A DNA stretch of 64,000 nt from contig NZ_JBDIVE010000009.1 in NCBI RefSeq assembly GCF_039631295.1, positions 142,826 to 206,825 on the forward strand. Reading direction: 5' to 3'. The notes under the pieces were generated by a model that saw only the letters and a list, made by a program, of their open reading frames with translations, was not told the DNA's origin and did no database searches. Within the stretch, counting starts at the first letter, position 1. Each line of letters opens with the position of its first letter. Positions 25,850 to 34,980 of this stretch are shown here, piece after piece. Source of the stretch: Viridibacterium sediminicola (GTDB lineage: Bacteria > Pseudomonadota > Gammaproteobacteria > Burkholderiales > Rhodocyclaceae). Position numbers and translations under genes: made by a program.

Positions 25850-26549
25850 GGGGTCTCAGTTCCAGACTCTGCAGGGCAGATTGATGAATTTTTTCGCTGC
25901 TGTGCTTGAGCGCCGGCAGGAAATGGATGGCGTCGTCAAACCCGACGATGGGGACATGGTGCAGATTGTGGGCACGGCAGTGTTCGATCAGACGGTGCTT
26001 GGCGAACACGAAGTCTACATGTTCAGCGGCGCAAAAGTCCGATGCGCCGTCACCGACCAGCAAGGTGCGTTGCTGGGCCGTGCTGACCAGACGTGCGCGG
26101 GCGCATTTGCAGGTGCCGCTATCGACGCTGCAGCCGCTGGCGGCCCAGGGCGAATCGAGGCGCCAGCTGCGCGTGCCGGTCTGCGTCAGGTGGTTGGCGT
26201 AGATCGGCAGCGCTTCCAGGCCGTATTGGGAAAGGATGCGGCGAATGGCGTAATCGAGCCCGTCGCTGACCACGCAGATCGACCAGCCGGTGCGCTGCAC
26301 GGCGTGCACGAAGGCCGGAAAGGCGGGGTCGATGCGGATATCGTCAATGGCCTCGTCCAGCTCGTCCAGGCTCATGTCGAGCAGGGAAACTTGCTGTTGC
26401 ATGCACAGTCGTGAGCTAAGCTGGCCATCTCGCCATTTGTCCTCGATGGCACGCCAGCCCGGTCGGGCGAAGCGTTCGAGGATCACATCGGTTACATCTT
26501 CAACGGCGATCGTGCCGTCGAAATCACAAAGAATGCTCCAGGAGCTCAC
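25842..26549 (-). CDS. MtnX-like HAD-IB phosphatase
   Basis: Haloacid dehalogenase phosphatase, subclass IB, like MtnX and phosphoserine phosphatase. Nucleophile motif I is ILCDFDGTIAVEDVTD at the N-terminus. Motif II is CVVSDGLDYAI and motif IV LLVGDGASDFCAAEHVDF. With GTG 26549 the protein has 235 residues and starts VSSWSILCDFDG. A longer frame to GTG 26633 exists, but a TATATT box near 26572 lies inside the extra part and neither start has a strong ribosome binding site. No other methionine-salvage gene is near, so an MtnX role is unlikely. The coupled aminotransferase downstream suggests a phosphorylated amino- or keto-acid pathway. Confidence 0.83.
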   Translation of the reverse strand: MSSWSILCDFDGTIAVEDVTDVILERFARPGWRAIEDKWRDGQLSSRLCMQQQVSLLDMSLDELDEAIDDIRIDPAFPAFVHAVQRTGWSICVVSDGLDYAIRRILSQYGLEALPIYANHLTQTGTRSWRLDSPWAASGCSVDSGTCKCARARLVSTAQQRTLLVGDGASDFCAAEHVDFVFAKHRLIEHCRAHNLHHVPIVGFDDAIHFLPALKHSSEKIHQSALQSLELRPHA

Positions 26550-26714
26550 GTGGAATCGGCCAAAAAGTCCGTAATATAAAGTAAAAGGCCTTGCCCGTTT
26601 GAGGCTTTGTCGGGCGCAGACGCCTTTTGTCACATTTTTGTCGCTGTGTTCGTCTCTGTTGAATTTGCTGGATATGGCGTTTTTGCCTTGCTGGCGGCGC
26701 CCCGGCAGAGCGCC

Positions 26715-27674
26715 TCAATCCTTGCCCGATCCTGTGATGGCGCGGCCCAGGCGGTCGCGGATGGCGTCCCAGTCGCTGTCCGCAGGCAGGCTTTCGACAT
26801 AGATCTGCCCTGCCTGGGCGGCGTCGAGTGCACGCAAATTGGCATACAGATTATGGGCGTAGGCACTGGCCCCGCCGCCGCTGTGGATCCAGCGCCCGGC
26901 GTGCGCTGGCGGCGCGGCCTGGCTGTGGCTGAGCACGGCGGCGCCGGCGGGCGCCTGCGACAAGGCGGCAGGGCTGAGCCATTGCATCGGCGTGCGCGGC
27001 GCGTAGTGCGCGGCGAGTGCGCCGGACACGCGCGGTGCATCCTCACGTGTCTGTGGCAGGCGCGGCGCGCGGCCGATGACTGCGGCGATGGCTTCGGCGC
27101 CGATCATGCCGGGGCGCAGGATGATCGGCTCGCCACGCGAGAGATCGAGAATCGTCGACTCGATGCCGACTTCGCAGTCGCCGCCGTCGAGGATCATGCT
27201 CACCGCCTCACCCAGCTCTTCGGCCACGTGCGCGGCGCTGGTCGGACTGATGCGCCCGAAGCGGTTGGCCGAGGGCGCCGCAATGCCGCCATTGAAGGCG
27301 CGCAGCAGGGCCAGGGCGACCGGGTGATCGGGCACGCGCAGCCCGACCGTGTCCTGCCCGCCGGTGACCGCATCCAGCACGTCCTCTTCCTTTTTCAGGA
27401 TCAGGGTCAGCGGGCCCGGCCAGAAGGCACGCGCCAGGGCGATGGCTTCCTTGGGAATCTCGCGCGCCCAGGCGGTGAGCTGTTCGGCCTCGGCCAGATG
27501 CACGATCAGCGGGTGGTCGGCCGGCCGGCCCTTGGCGGCGAAGATCTTGGCCACGGCGTGCGGATTGGCCGCATCGGAGCCGAGGCCATAGACCGTCTCG
27601 GTCGGCAGGGCGACCAGTTCGCCCGCGCGCAGCAAGGCGGCCGCTTGGGCGATGTCGGCAGGGGTCGGGCTCAT
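26715..27674 (-). CDS. tsaC: L-threonylcarbamoyladenylate synthase (Sua5 type)
   Basis: Makes threonylcarbamoyl-AMP from threonine, bicarbonate and ATP, the first step of the t6A37 tRNA modification. The 319 residues comprise an N-terminal YrdC domain (ALPTETVYGLGSDA at about 22-35; KGRPADHPLIVH at about 48-59; GIAAPSANRFGRISPT) and a linker with SGALAAHYAP, the loop conserved in Sua5. A Sua5 C-terminal domain of about 110 residues follows. The long form is therefore Sua5 rather than the short TsaC. Its ATG overlaps the stop of the upstream hydrolase gene (ATGA at 27671-27674), so the two are coupled. Confidence 0.94.
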   Translation of the reverse strand: MSPTPADIAQAAALLRAGELVALPTETVYGLGSDAANPHAVAKIFAAKGRPADHPLIVHLAEAEQLTAWAREIPKEAIALARAFWPGPLTLILKKEEDVLDAVTGGQDTVGLRVPDHPVALALLRAFNGGIAAPSANRFGRISPTSAAHVAEELGEAVSMILDGGDCEVGIESTILDLSRGEPIILRPGMIGAEAIAAVIGRAPRLPQTREDAPRVSGALAAHYAPRTPMQWLSPAALSQAPAGAAVLSHSQAAPPAHAGRWIHSGGGASAYAHNLYANLRALDAAQAGQIYVESLPADSDWDAIRDRLGRAITGSGKD

Positions 27675-28636
27675 TTGAGGTGCTCCGCAAAAAAACGGCT
27701 CAGGCGTTGTTGGGCGTCTTCACGCGCCACCGGGTTGGGTGCGGTGGTCACGCCCTGGCCGGGATGGACGCCGTTCGGGACTTCCTTGCGCAGATGCGGG
27801 CCCTTGAGCGCCGGATTGTCGAAGTCGTGATAGGTCTCAGGATAGCTGTGGATCTGCATCGGCGCGCCGCGGGCACGCGCGGTCTCGGTCAGCGCCAGGC
27901 AGGGCGCGGCGGGCGTCCAGTCATCGGCCTCGCCGATCAGGATCAGCAGCGGCGCATAAGGCATGAAGCGCGCAGCTTGTTTGTTGCGCGTGCTGCAGCC
28001 CGGATAGAAGGCGACCGCTGCGGCGAAGCCGGCCATGCCTGCAGGTTTGCGCTGGAGGGTGTCCAAGGCCACGCCGGCGCCGTGCGACCAGCCCAGCAGG
28101 CCGATATGCTGCGTATCGACTTCGGCGCGCTCACGCAGGAAGCTCAGCGCCGCATAGGCGTCGCCAACGCGATCAGCCTCCTTGAGCGTGCGCTGGGCAA
28201 GCGGCGTGGTGCACAGTTCCTTGATGCCGCGTGCGCTGAAGCTGTCCAGCATCAGCGCCAGATAGCCCTGGCTGGCCAGGTATTCGCCCCACATCAGGTG
28301 GCGTGCATTGAGTTTGCCGGAGTTGGCGTAGGCGCCGCCGCAGCCGTGCATCATGACGACGGCCGGGTGCGGGCCCTGGCCAGTCGGTTTGAACAGGAAG
28401 GCTGTTAGGGGGGCGGGAGACGAGGAGAATGTGCCAACAGGAACGGCCACTTGTTCGGGCTCGATGGCTTGCGCAGCAGGCAAGGCCGACAGCGCCCAAA
28501 GCAGCAGCCAGACTGCGTAGGCTGGCTTAGCGGAGCGTAATCCGCCGGCCGCAAACAGTCGTGCCCGCAGGGCGCGCAAAATTGAATACATCAGGGCACG
28601 CGTTCCATTAAGCATTGGGCGAGGATTCGTCGACAA
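27671..28636 (-). CDS. Exported dienelactone-hydrolase-like protein
   Basis: A 321-residue alpha/beta hydrolase of the dienelactone hydrolase group. A hydrophobic N-terminal segment, VWLLLWALSALPAAQA at about residues 43-58, looks like a signal peptide. If so, ATG 28591 (MYSILRAL, residue 16) is a better start than the ATG at 28636. Catalytic elements are VVMMHGCGG, nucleophile Ser in LLGWSHGAGVALD, the acid in GEADDWTP and the His in ETYHDFDNP. Substrates in the periplasm are unknown. It shares an ATGA overlap with tsaC. Confidence 0.82.
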   Translation of the reverse strand: MSTNPRPMLNGTRALMYSILRALRARLFAAGGLRSAKPAYAVWLLLWALSALPAAQAIEPEQVAVPVGTFSSSPAPLTAFLFKPTGQGPHPAVVMMHGCGGAYANSGKLNARHLMWGEYLASQGYLALMLDSFSARGIKELCTTPLAQRTLKEADRVGDAYAALSFLRERAEVDTQHIGLLGWSHGAGVALDTLQRKPAGMAGFAAAVAFYPGCSTRNKQAARFMPYAPLLILIGEADDWTPAAPCLALTETARARGAPMQIHSYPETYHDFDNPALKGPHLRKEVPNGVHPGQGVTTAPNPVAREDAQQRLSRFFAEHLK

Positions 28637-28642
28637 GTGAGG

Positions 28643-28661
28643 GGTTTAGCTGCGCTAAGCC
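28643..28661 (-). terminator. Possible weak hairpin after purK
   Basis: GGTTTAGC-TGC-GCTAAGCC forms an 8-base-pair stem (one G-U pair) 14 bases past the purK stop. There is no U tract, so it may only be an mRNA end-stabilising hairpin. Confidence 0.35.
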
Positions 28662-28674
28662 ACCCTAAGCAAGC

Positions 28675-29862
28675 TTATTCGTCCTTGATGCCAATGGCTG
28701 CGCGCGCCGCCATCGCGACAGCGTGCGCCTTGACCGGGTCGGCGTCGACCACGGTGAAGTGCCCCATCTTGCGACCAGGGCGGGCGTGATGCTTGCCGTA
28801 GAGGTGCAGCTTGAGATTCGGAATGCTCAGCAGACGCGACCAGTCCGGCTCGCGATACGCGCCGCAGCTGTCCGGCCCCGGCTGGCTGGGGTCGTACCAG
28901 ATGTCGCCGAGCAGATTGACCATCACCGCGGCCGAGTGCGCGCGTGGGTCGCCCAGCGGCAGGCCGCAGAGGGCACGCACCTGCTGTTCGTACTGGCTGG
29001 TGATGCAGGCATCTACCGTGTAATGGCCGCTGTTGTGCGGGCGCGGCGCCATCTCGTTGACGTAGAGCGCGCCATGCGAGACGAAGAATTCAACCGCCAG
29101 GGTGCCGATGTAGCCAAGCTGCGCGGCGATATGTTCGGCCAGCTGCTGCGCCTGCTGCCGCAGTTGCGGGCTGCTGCTGCGGGCCGGCGCGATCGAAACA
29201 TCGAGGATGCCCTTGGCGTGTGCATTTTCGGCGACCGGGAAACTCTGCGTGTTGCCCGCTTCGTCACGCGCCAGCACCACCGAGACTTCGTAGTCGAGCT
29301 GGAGCATCTGTTCGAGCACGCAGGCTTCCTGCTGGAAGGCCTGGAAGGCGGCGATGGCTTCCTCGCGGCTGGCGACGCGCGCCTGGCCCTTGCCGTCGTA
29401 GCCGAAGCGGGCGACCTTGAGGATGCCGGGGAACAGCTCCGCAGGCGCCTTGTGCAGATCGTCGAGGCTGTTGATCGCCGCGAAGGCTGCATGTGGCACG
29501 CCATTGCCCTGCAGGAACATCTTTTCCGCGACGCGGTTCTGGCAGATGCCGACGGCGTCGGCCGAGGGGCGCACCGGCAGGAACTTGGCCAGATAATCCA
29601 GCGTGGCGGCCGGCACGTTCTCGAACTCGGTGGTGATCGCCGCGCAGTGCTGGGCCAGCTGATCGAGCGCGCCGAAGTCTTCGTAGGCGGCGCAGAGATG
29701 GCGATCTGCCGCCTTGCCGGCCGGGCTGTTCTGGTCAGGATCGAGCACCCAGACCTTGTAACCCATCTCATGTGCGGCGAGGACGAAGAAGCGGCCCAGC
29801 TGACCGCCGCCGAGCATGCCGAGTGTGGCGGGAGGAAGAATGATGGTGTTCGTCAAAATCAA
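28675..29862 (-). CDS. purK: N5-carboxyaminoimidazole ribonucleotide synthase PurK
   Basis: ATP-grasp enzyme that carboxylates aminoimidazole ribonucleotide with bicarbonate and ATP in purine synthesis; PurE then rearranges the product. The 395 residues show PPATLGMLGGGQLGRFFVLA at the N-terminus, the ATP-binding ARFGYDGKGQARV (about 150-162), LEQMLQLDYEVSVVLARD and the metal-binding VNEMAPRPHNSGHYT near residue 270. The length is typical. It follows purE in the same direction, but 169 bases containing repeat copy B separate them. Confidence 0.96.
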   Translation of the reverse strand: MILTNTIILPPATLGMLGGGQLGRFFVLAAHEMGYKVWVLDPDQNSPAGKAADRHLCAAYEDFGALDQLAQHCAAITTEFENVPAATLDYLAKFLPVRPSADAVGICQNRVAEKMFLQGNGVPHAAFAAINSLDDLHKAPAELFPGILKVARFGYDGKGQARVASREEAIAAFQAFQQEACVLEQMLQLDYEVSVVLARDEAGNTQSFPVAENAHAKGILDVSIAPARSSSPQLRQQAQQLAEHIAAQLGYIGTLAVEFFVSHGALYVNEMAPRPHNSGHYTVDACITSQYEQQVRALCGLPLGDPRAHSAAVMVNLLGDIWYDPSQPGPDSCGAYREPDWSRLLSIPNLKLHLYGKHHARPGRKMGHFTVVDADPVKAHAVAMAARAAIGIKDE

Positions 29863-29867
29863 AACCC

Positions 29868-30018
29868 TTCACCGCAAAGGCGCAAAGAGGAAAAGAAAGG
29901 ACCGCAAAGCAGGCTGAAATTCGCGCAAGGCTCAAATTGCGTCGCATTGGGATGCATGGGCTATTTTGTTGGTCTTTCTTTGCGGCCCTTTGCGTTTTCT
30001 TTGCGCCTTTGCGGTGAA
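29868..30018. repeat. Dispersed inverted repeat, copy B
   Basis: The best-preserved copy. The outer 20 bases TTCACCGCAAAGGCGCAAAG (29868-29887) have an exact inverted match ending near 30018. The arms continue imperfectly for about 42 bases (29868-29909; 29977-30018) around a 67-base centre. It lies between purE and purK, immediately upstream of the purK start. Confidence 0.85.
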
Positions 30019-30031
30019 TATGTCTTGGTTT

Positions 30032-30532
30032 TTATGCCGGATCATCCAGTGTCATGTCCAGCACGCTCTGCGTCTGGCGCGCACGGAAGGCGTCGAGCAT
30101 CAGTGCGACGCGCTTGTCTTCATTGGCCAGCATGGCGACGGCGAACAGCGCGGCATTGGCAGCGCCCGCTTCGCCGATGGCGAAGGTGGCGACCGGAATG
30201 CCCTTGGGCATCTGCACGATGGAATGCAGCGAATCCACGCCGGACAGCGCCTTGCTTTGCACCGGCACGCCGAGCACCGGCACCGGCGTCTTGGCAGCCA
30301 GCATGCCGGGCAGGTGGGCGGCGCCGCCGGCACCGGCGATGATTGCCTTGAGGCCGCGTTCGCGCGCGCTTTCGGCGTATTCGAACATCAGGTCGGGCGT
30401 GCGATGCGCCGAGACGACGCGGGCTTCGTAAGGCACGCCGAAGTCCTTGAGCACCTTGGCCGCCGCTTGCAGGGTTGGCCAGTCGGAATTGGAACCCATG
30501 ACGATACCGACGAGGATGGCTTGATCAGACAT
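30032..30532 (-). CDS. purE: N5-carboxyaminoimidazole ribonucleotide mutase PurE
   Basis: Converts N5-CAIR to CAIR in purine synthesis. The 166-residue protein has the class I PurE motifs VGIVMGSNSDWPTL (about 7-20), VVSAHRTPDLMFEYA (about 39-53), GAGGAAHLPGMLA (about 71-83) and the MPKGIPVATFAIG segment. The start at 30532 lies 12 bases after the folD stop, so folD-purE are one transcript in folate one-carbon and purine metabolism. Confidence 0.96.
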   Translation of the reverse strand: MSDQAILVGIVMGSNSDWPTLQAAAKVLKDFGVPYEARVVSAHRTPDLMFEYAESARERGLKAIIAGAGGAAHLPGMLAAKTPVPVLGVPVQSKALSGVDSLHSIVQMPKGIPVATFAIGEAGAANAALFAVAMLANEDKRVALMLDAFRARQTQSVLDMTLDDPA

Positions 30533-30544
30533 GCTATTCCTTGA

Positions 30545-31414
30545 TTAGCGGCTGGCCGCAGCGCGACGTGCGGATTCCAGGGTGTTGGCCAGCAGCATGG
30601 TGATGGTCATCGGGCCGACACCGCCGGGCACCGGGGTGATCAGCGAGGCGACTTCCTTGGCTGAGTCGAAATCGACATCGCCGCAGAGCTTGCCGGCATC
30701 GGGCCCATCCTGCAGGCGGTTGATGCCCACGTCGATGACTACGGCGCCAGGTTTGATCATGTCGCCGGTGAGGAACTTGGGCTTGCCGACGGCGGCGACC
30801 ACGATATCGGCGCGGCGCGTGTGGAAGGCCAGATCCTTGGTCTGCGAGTGGCAGACGGTGACGGTCGCGCCTTGCGACAGCAGCATCACCGCCATCGGCT
30901 TGCCGACGATGTTGCTGCGGCCGATGACGACCGCTTCGGCACCCTTGAGCGGCACATTGGCCGACTCAAGCATCTTCATCACGCCCCAGGGCGTGCAGGG
31001 GTAGAAGGACTTGCGACCTTGCAGCAGCAGACCGAAGTTCTCGGCATGAAAGCCATCGACGTCCTTGGCCGGCGAGATCGCTTCGAGCACTTTGTTCTCG
31101 TCGAAATGCTTGGGCAGCGGCAGCTGCACGAGGATGCCGTGCACGCTGGGGTCGGCATTGAGCTCGGCGATCTTGTCGAACACCGTCTCTGCCGCGACAT
31201 CGCTGGCATATTCAAACTTGAGCGAGCGGACGCCGGCTTTTTCGCAGGCGGCGACCTTGTTGCGGACGTAAACCGCCGAAGCCGGGTTGTCGCCGACCAG
31301 GAGAACCGCGAGGCAGGGCGTGACGCCTTGCGCGATCAGCGCGCTGGCGCCTTGGGCGATTTCGGCTCGAACTGTTGCGGCCAGTGCGTTGCCGTCAAGA
31401 ATGCTTGCTGTCAT
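30545..31414 (-). CDS. folD: Methylene-THF dehydrogenase/cyclohydrolase FolD
   Basis: Bifunctional enzyme interconverting 5,10-methylene- and 10-formyl-tetrahydrofolate, the formyl donor for purines. The 289 residues include VYVRNKVAACEKAGV (the Tyr-x3-Lys active site, about 50-64), GILVQLPLPKH, VIGRSNIVGKPMA (NADP site, about 163-175) and TPVPGGVGPMTITML near the C-terminus. A sigma-70-like promoter lies 30 bases upstream. Confidence 0.97.
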   Translation of the reverse strand: MTASILDGNALAATVRAEIAQGASALIAQGVTPCLAVLLVGDNPASAVYVRNKVAACEKAGVRSLKFEYASDVAAETVFDKIAELNADPSVHGILVQLPLPKHFDENKVLEAISPAKDVDGFHAENFGLLLQGRKSFYPCTPWGVMKMLESANVPLKGAEAVVIGRSNIVGKPMAVMLLSQGATVTVCHSQTKDLAFHTRRADIVVAAVGKPKFLTGDMIKPGAVVIDVGINRLQDGPDAGKLCGDVDFDSAKEVASLITPVPGGVGPMTITMLLANTLESARRAAASR

Positions 31415-31443
31415 GGCTGTGCGCCGTTTTTGGAAAACCGCAC

Positions 31444-31471
31444 ACTATACCCGTGCGCGTGCCGTGGGCAA
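31444..31471 (-). promoter_or_regulatory. Putative sigma-70 promoter of folD-purE
   Basis: On the minus strand: TTGCCC (31466-31471), 16-base spacer, TATAGT (31444-31449). It gives a leader of roughly 23 bases before the folD ATG at 31414. Confidence 0.55.
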
Positions 31472-31564
31472 AGCCTTGTTGTGGCGTTGGCAGGGCCTAA
31501 GTGCCTGAAGGCCAAGTGCTTTGATCGTCGCTCAGGGGCTCGCGTAAAGGCTTGAAAATTCTCC

Positions 31565-31591
31565 TCAAATATTTTCGGCGGGCGACGTTAA
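31565..31591 (+). promoter_or_regulatory. Possible sigma-28-like promoter of the receptor gene
   Basis: TCAAATAT (31565-31572), 11 bases, GACGTTAA (31584-31591). It matches the FliA -10 GCCGATAA at six of eight positions and the -35 at five of eight, with the exact spacer. It would give a leader of about 80 bases to ATG 31678. Confidence 0.35.
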
Positions 31592-31677
31592 TGCTTCACG
31601 GGCTCGCTTCCTGCGCACCCTCTTGCTTGTCATGCGCCACGGCGCCTGCTTTTCGAGCTTGTTCAGGAGATACAGAA

Positions 31678-33309
31678 ATGTTCAGTCGCATCACGATCGC
31701 ACAGCGCGTCGGTTTGGGGTTTGCATTCATGCTGGGGCTGATGATTGCCGTCGGCGTCGTGGGCCTGGTGGGCCTCAATCGTCAGTATGCGGAGGTGAAG
31801 TCCTTGCTGGCGCGCGATCTGAGCCTGCATCTCTCGATGCTTGAAGCGCAGATGCGCATCTCGAAGATGCGCCGTGATGAAAAAGACGTATTCCTGTCGG
31901 TCGGCATGCCGGCCAAGGTCAAGGAATACCGTGGCAAGTGGGGCAAGTCTTTCGACGCGGTCAATGATTCGCTCAACACCATCCGCGGCAAGGCCAGCGA
32001 TGCCGAACGGCAGAAAATCGCTGACATGGATACCCAGCTCAAGGGCTATTACGCGGGTATGGATGAGGCAGTGGCGAAGATTGATGATGGCAGCTATGCC
32101 ACGGCCAACGATGTGAACATGGCCTTCGAGCCGCAGAAGAAGCTCATGCAGGTCGCCCTGCAGTCGCTCACCGGGGTATCGGTGGAAGTGGCCAAGCGCG
32201 TGCAGAAAATCGATGAGGAACTCGACAGCATCCGCAAGCAAGCCAGTTCCTGGAGCATCGTGCTGATCCTCGCCGGGCTGGCGCTGGGCGCTGTGGCGGC
32301 CTGGCGCATCATTGTCAGCATCCGCCGCCCGCTGGCGCAGATGCAAAGCACCATCATGAACATCAGCACCACCGGCCACATCGGCAAGCGCATGCCGGTC
32401 GAGGCCAGTGATGAAATCGGCGAGACCTCGCGTGCCGTCAATCATCTGCTCGAAGGCATGAGTCAGATCATCGGTTCGGCCAATTCCAATTCGACCGAGC
32501 TGCTGCGCGCTGCGCGCGAGCTGGACAAGACCGCCGAGAAGATTGCCCAGGCATCGTCCTCGCAGTCGGCCGCTGCCGAATCCTCGGCCGCCGCCGTGCA
32601 GGAGATGACCAGCAGCGTGGCGCAGATTGCCGACAGCGCACGCACGCTGGAGCAGGAAACCGCTGATGCCTCGGTCACCGCCGGTGCCGGCGCACAGACC
32701 GCACGCCGTGCGGCGGAGGAGATCCAGCAGGTGGCTGACTCGATTGGCCGTTCCGCCGAAGTGATGCGCATGCTCGATCAGCGCTCCGGCGAAATCGGCG
32801 AGATCGTCATGGTGATCAAGGAGATTGCCGCGCAGACCAATCTGCTGGCGCTCAATGCGGCGATTGAAGCGGCGCGGGCGGGCGAGCAAGGGCGCGGCTT
32901 CGCGGTGGTGGCGGACGAGGTGCGCAAGCTGGCTGAACGCACCACCCTGGCAACCACCCAGATCAACGACAAGATCGAAGCCGTGCAGCGCGATACCGGC
33001 ACCGCCGCCCAAGGCATGACGCACGCGAGCGAGATGGTGCTCAAGGGCGTCAGCTGCACGCAGGAAGTGGCCGCCGTGCTGCAAAACATCGAAGCGCTGG
33101 CGCGCAGCACAGCCCATCACATCGCCGATATCGCCGGCGCCATCCACGAGCAGAGCAGCGCCAGCCACGCGATTGCCGGCCACATCGAGCGCATCGCCAG
33201 CGTCAGCCAGGAGAATCGTGAGTCGGCTTCGGCTGCGCAGGCGCATTCGAGCGCTGTGTTCGGCGTCGCCGAACGGCTCGATTCCACCATCAAGCGCTTC
33301 ACGGTCTGA
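31678..33309 (+). CDS. Methyl-accepting chemotaxis protein
   Basis: A 543-residue transmembrane receptor. The first membrane helix (about 12-32) follows MFSRITIAQRVGLGFAF. The periplasmic helical domain (about 35-190) contains a Met/Arg-rich segment with RISKMRRDEKDVFLSVG. A second helix (about 193-215) is followed by HAMP and the signalling domain, whose tip reads IAAQTNLLALNAAIEAARAG. CAGGAG eight bases before ATG 31678 decides the start over the longer frame from 31552. There is no CheR-binding pentapeptide; it ends STIKRFTV. It stands alone, far from the chemotaxis operon, convergent with the ABC genes. Confidence 0.94.
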   Translation: MFSRITIAQRVGLGFAFMLGLMIAVGVVGLVGLNRQYAEVKSLLARDLSLHLSMLEAQMRISKMRRDEKDVFLSVGMPAKVKEYRGKWGKSFDAVNDSLNTIRGKASDAERQKIADMDTQLKGYYAGMDEAVAKIDDGSYATANDVNMAFEPQKKLMQVALQSLTGVSVEVAKRVQKIDEELDSIRKQASSWSIVLILAGLALGAVAAWRIIVSIRRPLAQMQSTIMNISTTGHIGKRMPVEASDEIGETSRAVNHLLEGMSQIIGSANSNSTELLRAARELDKTAEKIAQASSSQSAAAESSAAAVQEMTSSVAQIADSARTLEQETADASVTAGAGAQTARRAAEEIQQVADSIGRSAEVMRMLDQRSGEIGEIVMVIKEIAAQTNLLALNAAIEAARAGEQGRGFAVVADEVRKLAERTTLATTQINDKIEAVQRDTGTAAQGMTHASEMVLKGVSCTQEVAAVLQNIEALARSTAHHIADIAGAIHEQSSASHAIAGHIERIASVSQENRESASAAQAHSSAVFGVAERLDSTIKRFTV

Positions 33310-33358
33310 GTCTTGTCGGGCCTGGCCGGCGCACCGGGCAGGCCAGAGCGGGCTTGCC

Positions 33359-34150
<792 letters not shown>

Positions 34151-34154
34151 CGGC

Positions 34155-34976
34155 TCAGTGCTCCAGGCCGCGATGCCAGCGCAGCAGATAGTTGTTGAGG
34201 GCGCTCATCAGGGTGTCGATGGCCAGGCCGACGAAGCCGATCGACAGCATGCCGGCGATGATCTTGTCGGACCAGAAGTACTCACGCGCTTCGAGGATGC
34301 GGAAGCCCAGACCATTGTTCACGGCGATCATCTCCGAAACGATGACGACGATGAAGGCGGTGCCCATGCCGATGCGCGCGCCGGAGAGGATGTAGGGTGT
34401 CGAAGCGGGCAGGATCACCCGCGTGAACATCGTCAGCTGATTGGCGCCGAGATTGCGTGCGGCGCGCAGGTAGATGCCGTCGACATGATGCACGCCGGCA
34501 ATGGTATTCATCAGGATCGGGAAGAAGGCGCCGATGGCGATGAGGAAGATCGCCGGCGGGTTGCCCAGACCGAACCACAGGATGGAGAGCGGAATCCAGG
34601 CAATCGGCGGAATCGGGCGCAGCACCTGCACCAGCGGGTTGAACAAGCCATAGACGCGGCGGCTGGCGCCCATCAGCAGGCCCAGCGGCAGCGCCAGCAC
34701 GGCGCCAATCGCAAAGCCGACCAGCACGCGGTAGAGGCTGCCGATGGCGTCCTGGATCAGCTCGCCGGAGAAATACCAGGCCAGCCGGCTGCCTTGCGCC
34801 GGATCGTAGGGCACCAGCGGCGTCGCGTACTGATACCACTTGGTCAGTACCGCCCAGGGCGAGGGTAGAATCTGCGGTTTGGCCCAGCCGAGGCTGGACG
34901 CCGCCTGCCAGAGCAGGATCAGCGCCAGCGGCACGATCAGGCCACGCAAGCTGTTTTTCAGGCGTGAGGCAGGCAT
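34155..34976 (-). CDS. ABC importer permease (SsuC/TauC-like)
   Basis: A 273-residue inner-membrane permease of the BPD_transp_1 group, with about six membrane helices. The ATPase-coupling loop is RAARNLGANQLTMFTRVILP near residue 175. RPIPPIAWIPLSILWFG near residue 118 is typical of sulfonate/nitrate/taurine permeases. It is four bases downstream of the binding-protein gene and four bases upstream of the ATPase gene, so all three are one transcriptional unit. Confidence 0.93.
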   Translation of the reverse strand: MPASRLKNSLRGLIVPLALILLWQAASSLGWAKPQILPSPWAVLTKWYQYATPLVPYDPAQGSRLAWYFSGELIQDAIGSLYRVLVGFAIGAVLALPLGLLMGASRRVYGLFNPLVQVLRPIPPIAWIPLSILWFGLGNPPAIFLIAIGAFFPILMNTIAGVHHVDGIYLRAARNLGANQLTMFTRVILPASTPYILSGARIGMGTAFIVVIVSEMIAVNNGLGFRILEAREYFWSDKIIAGMLSIGFVGLAIDTLMSALNNYLLRWHRGLEH

Positions 34977-34980
34977 CGCG

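Noticed and set aside
33317..33340. Hairpin between the receptor gene and the ABC ATPase gene
   Set aside because: Only a six-base-pair CTGGCC/GGCCAG stem with a large loop and no U tract.
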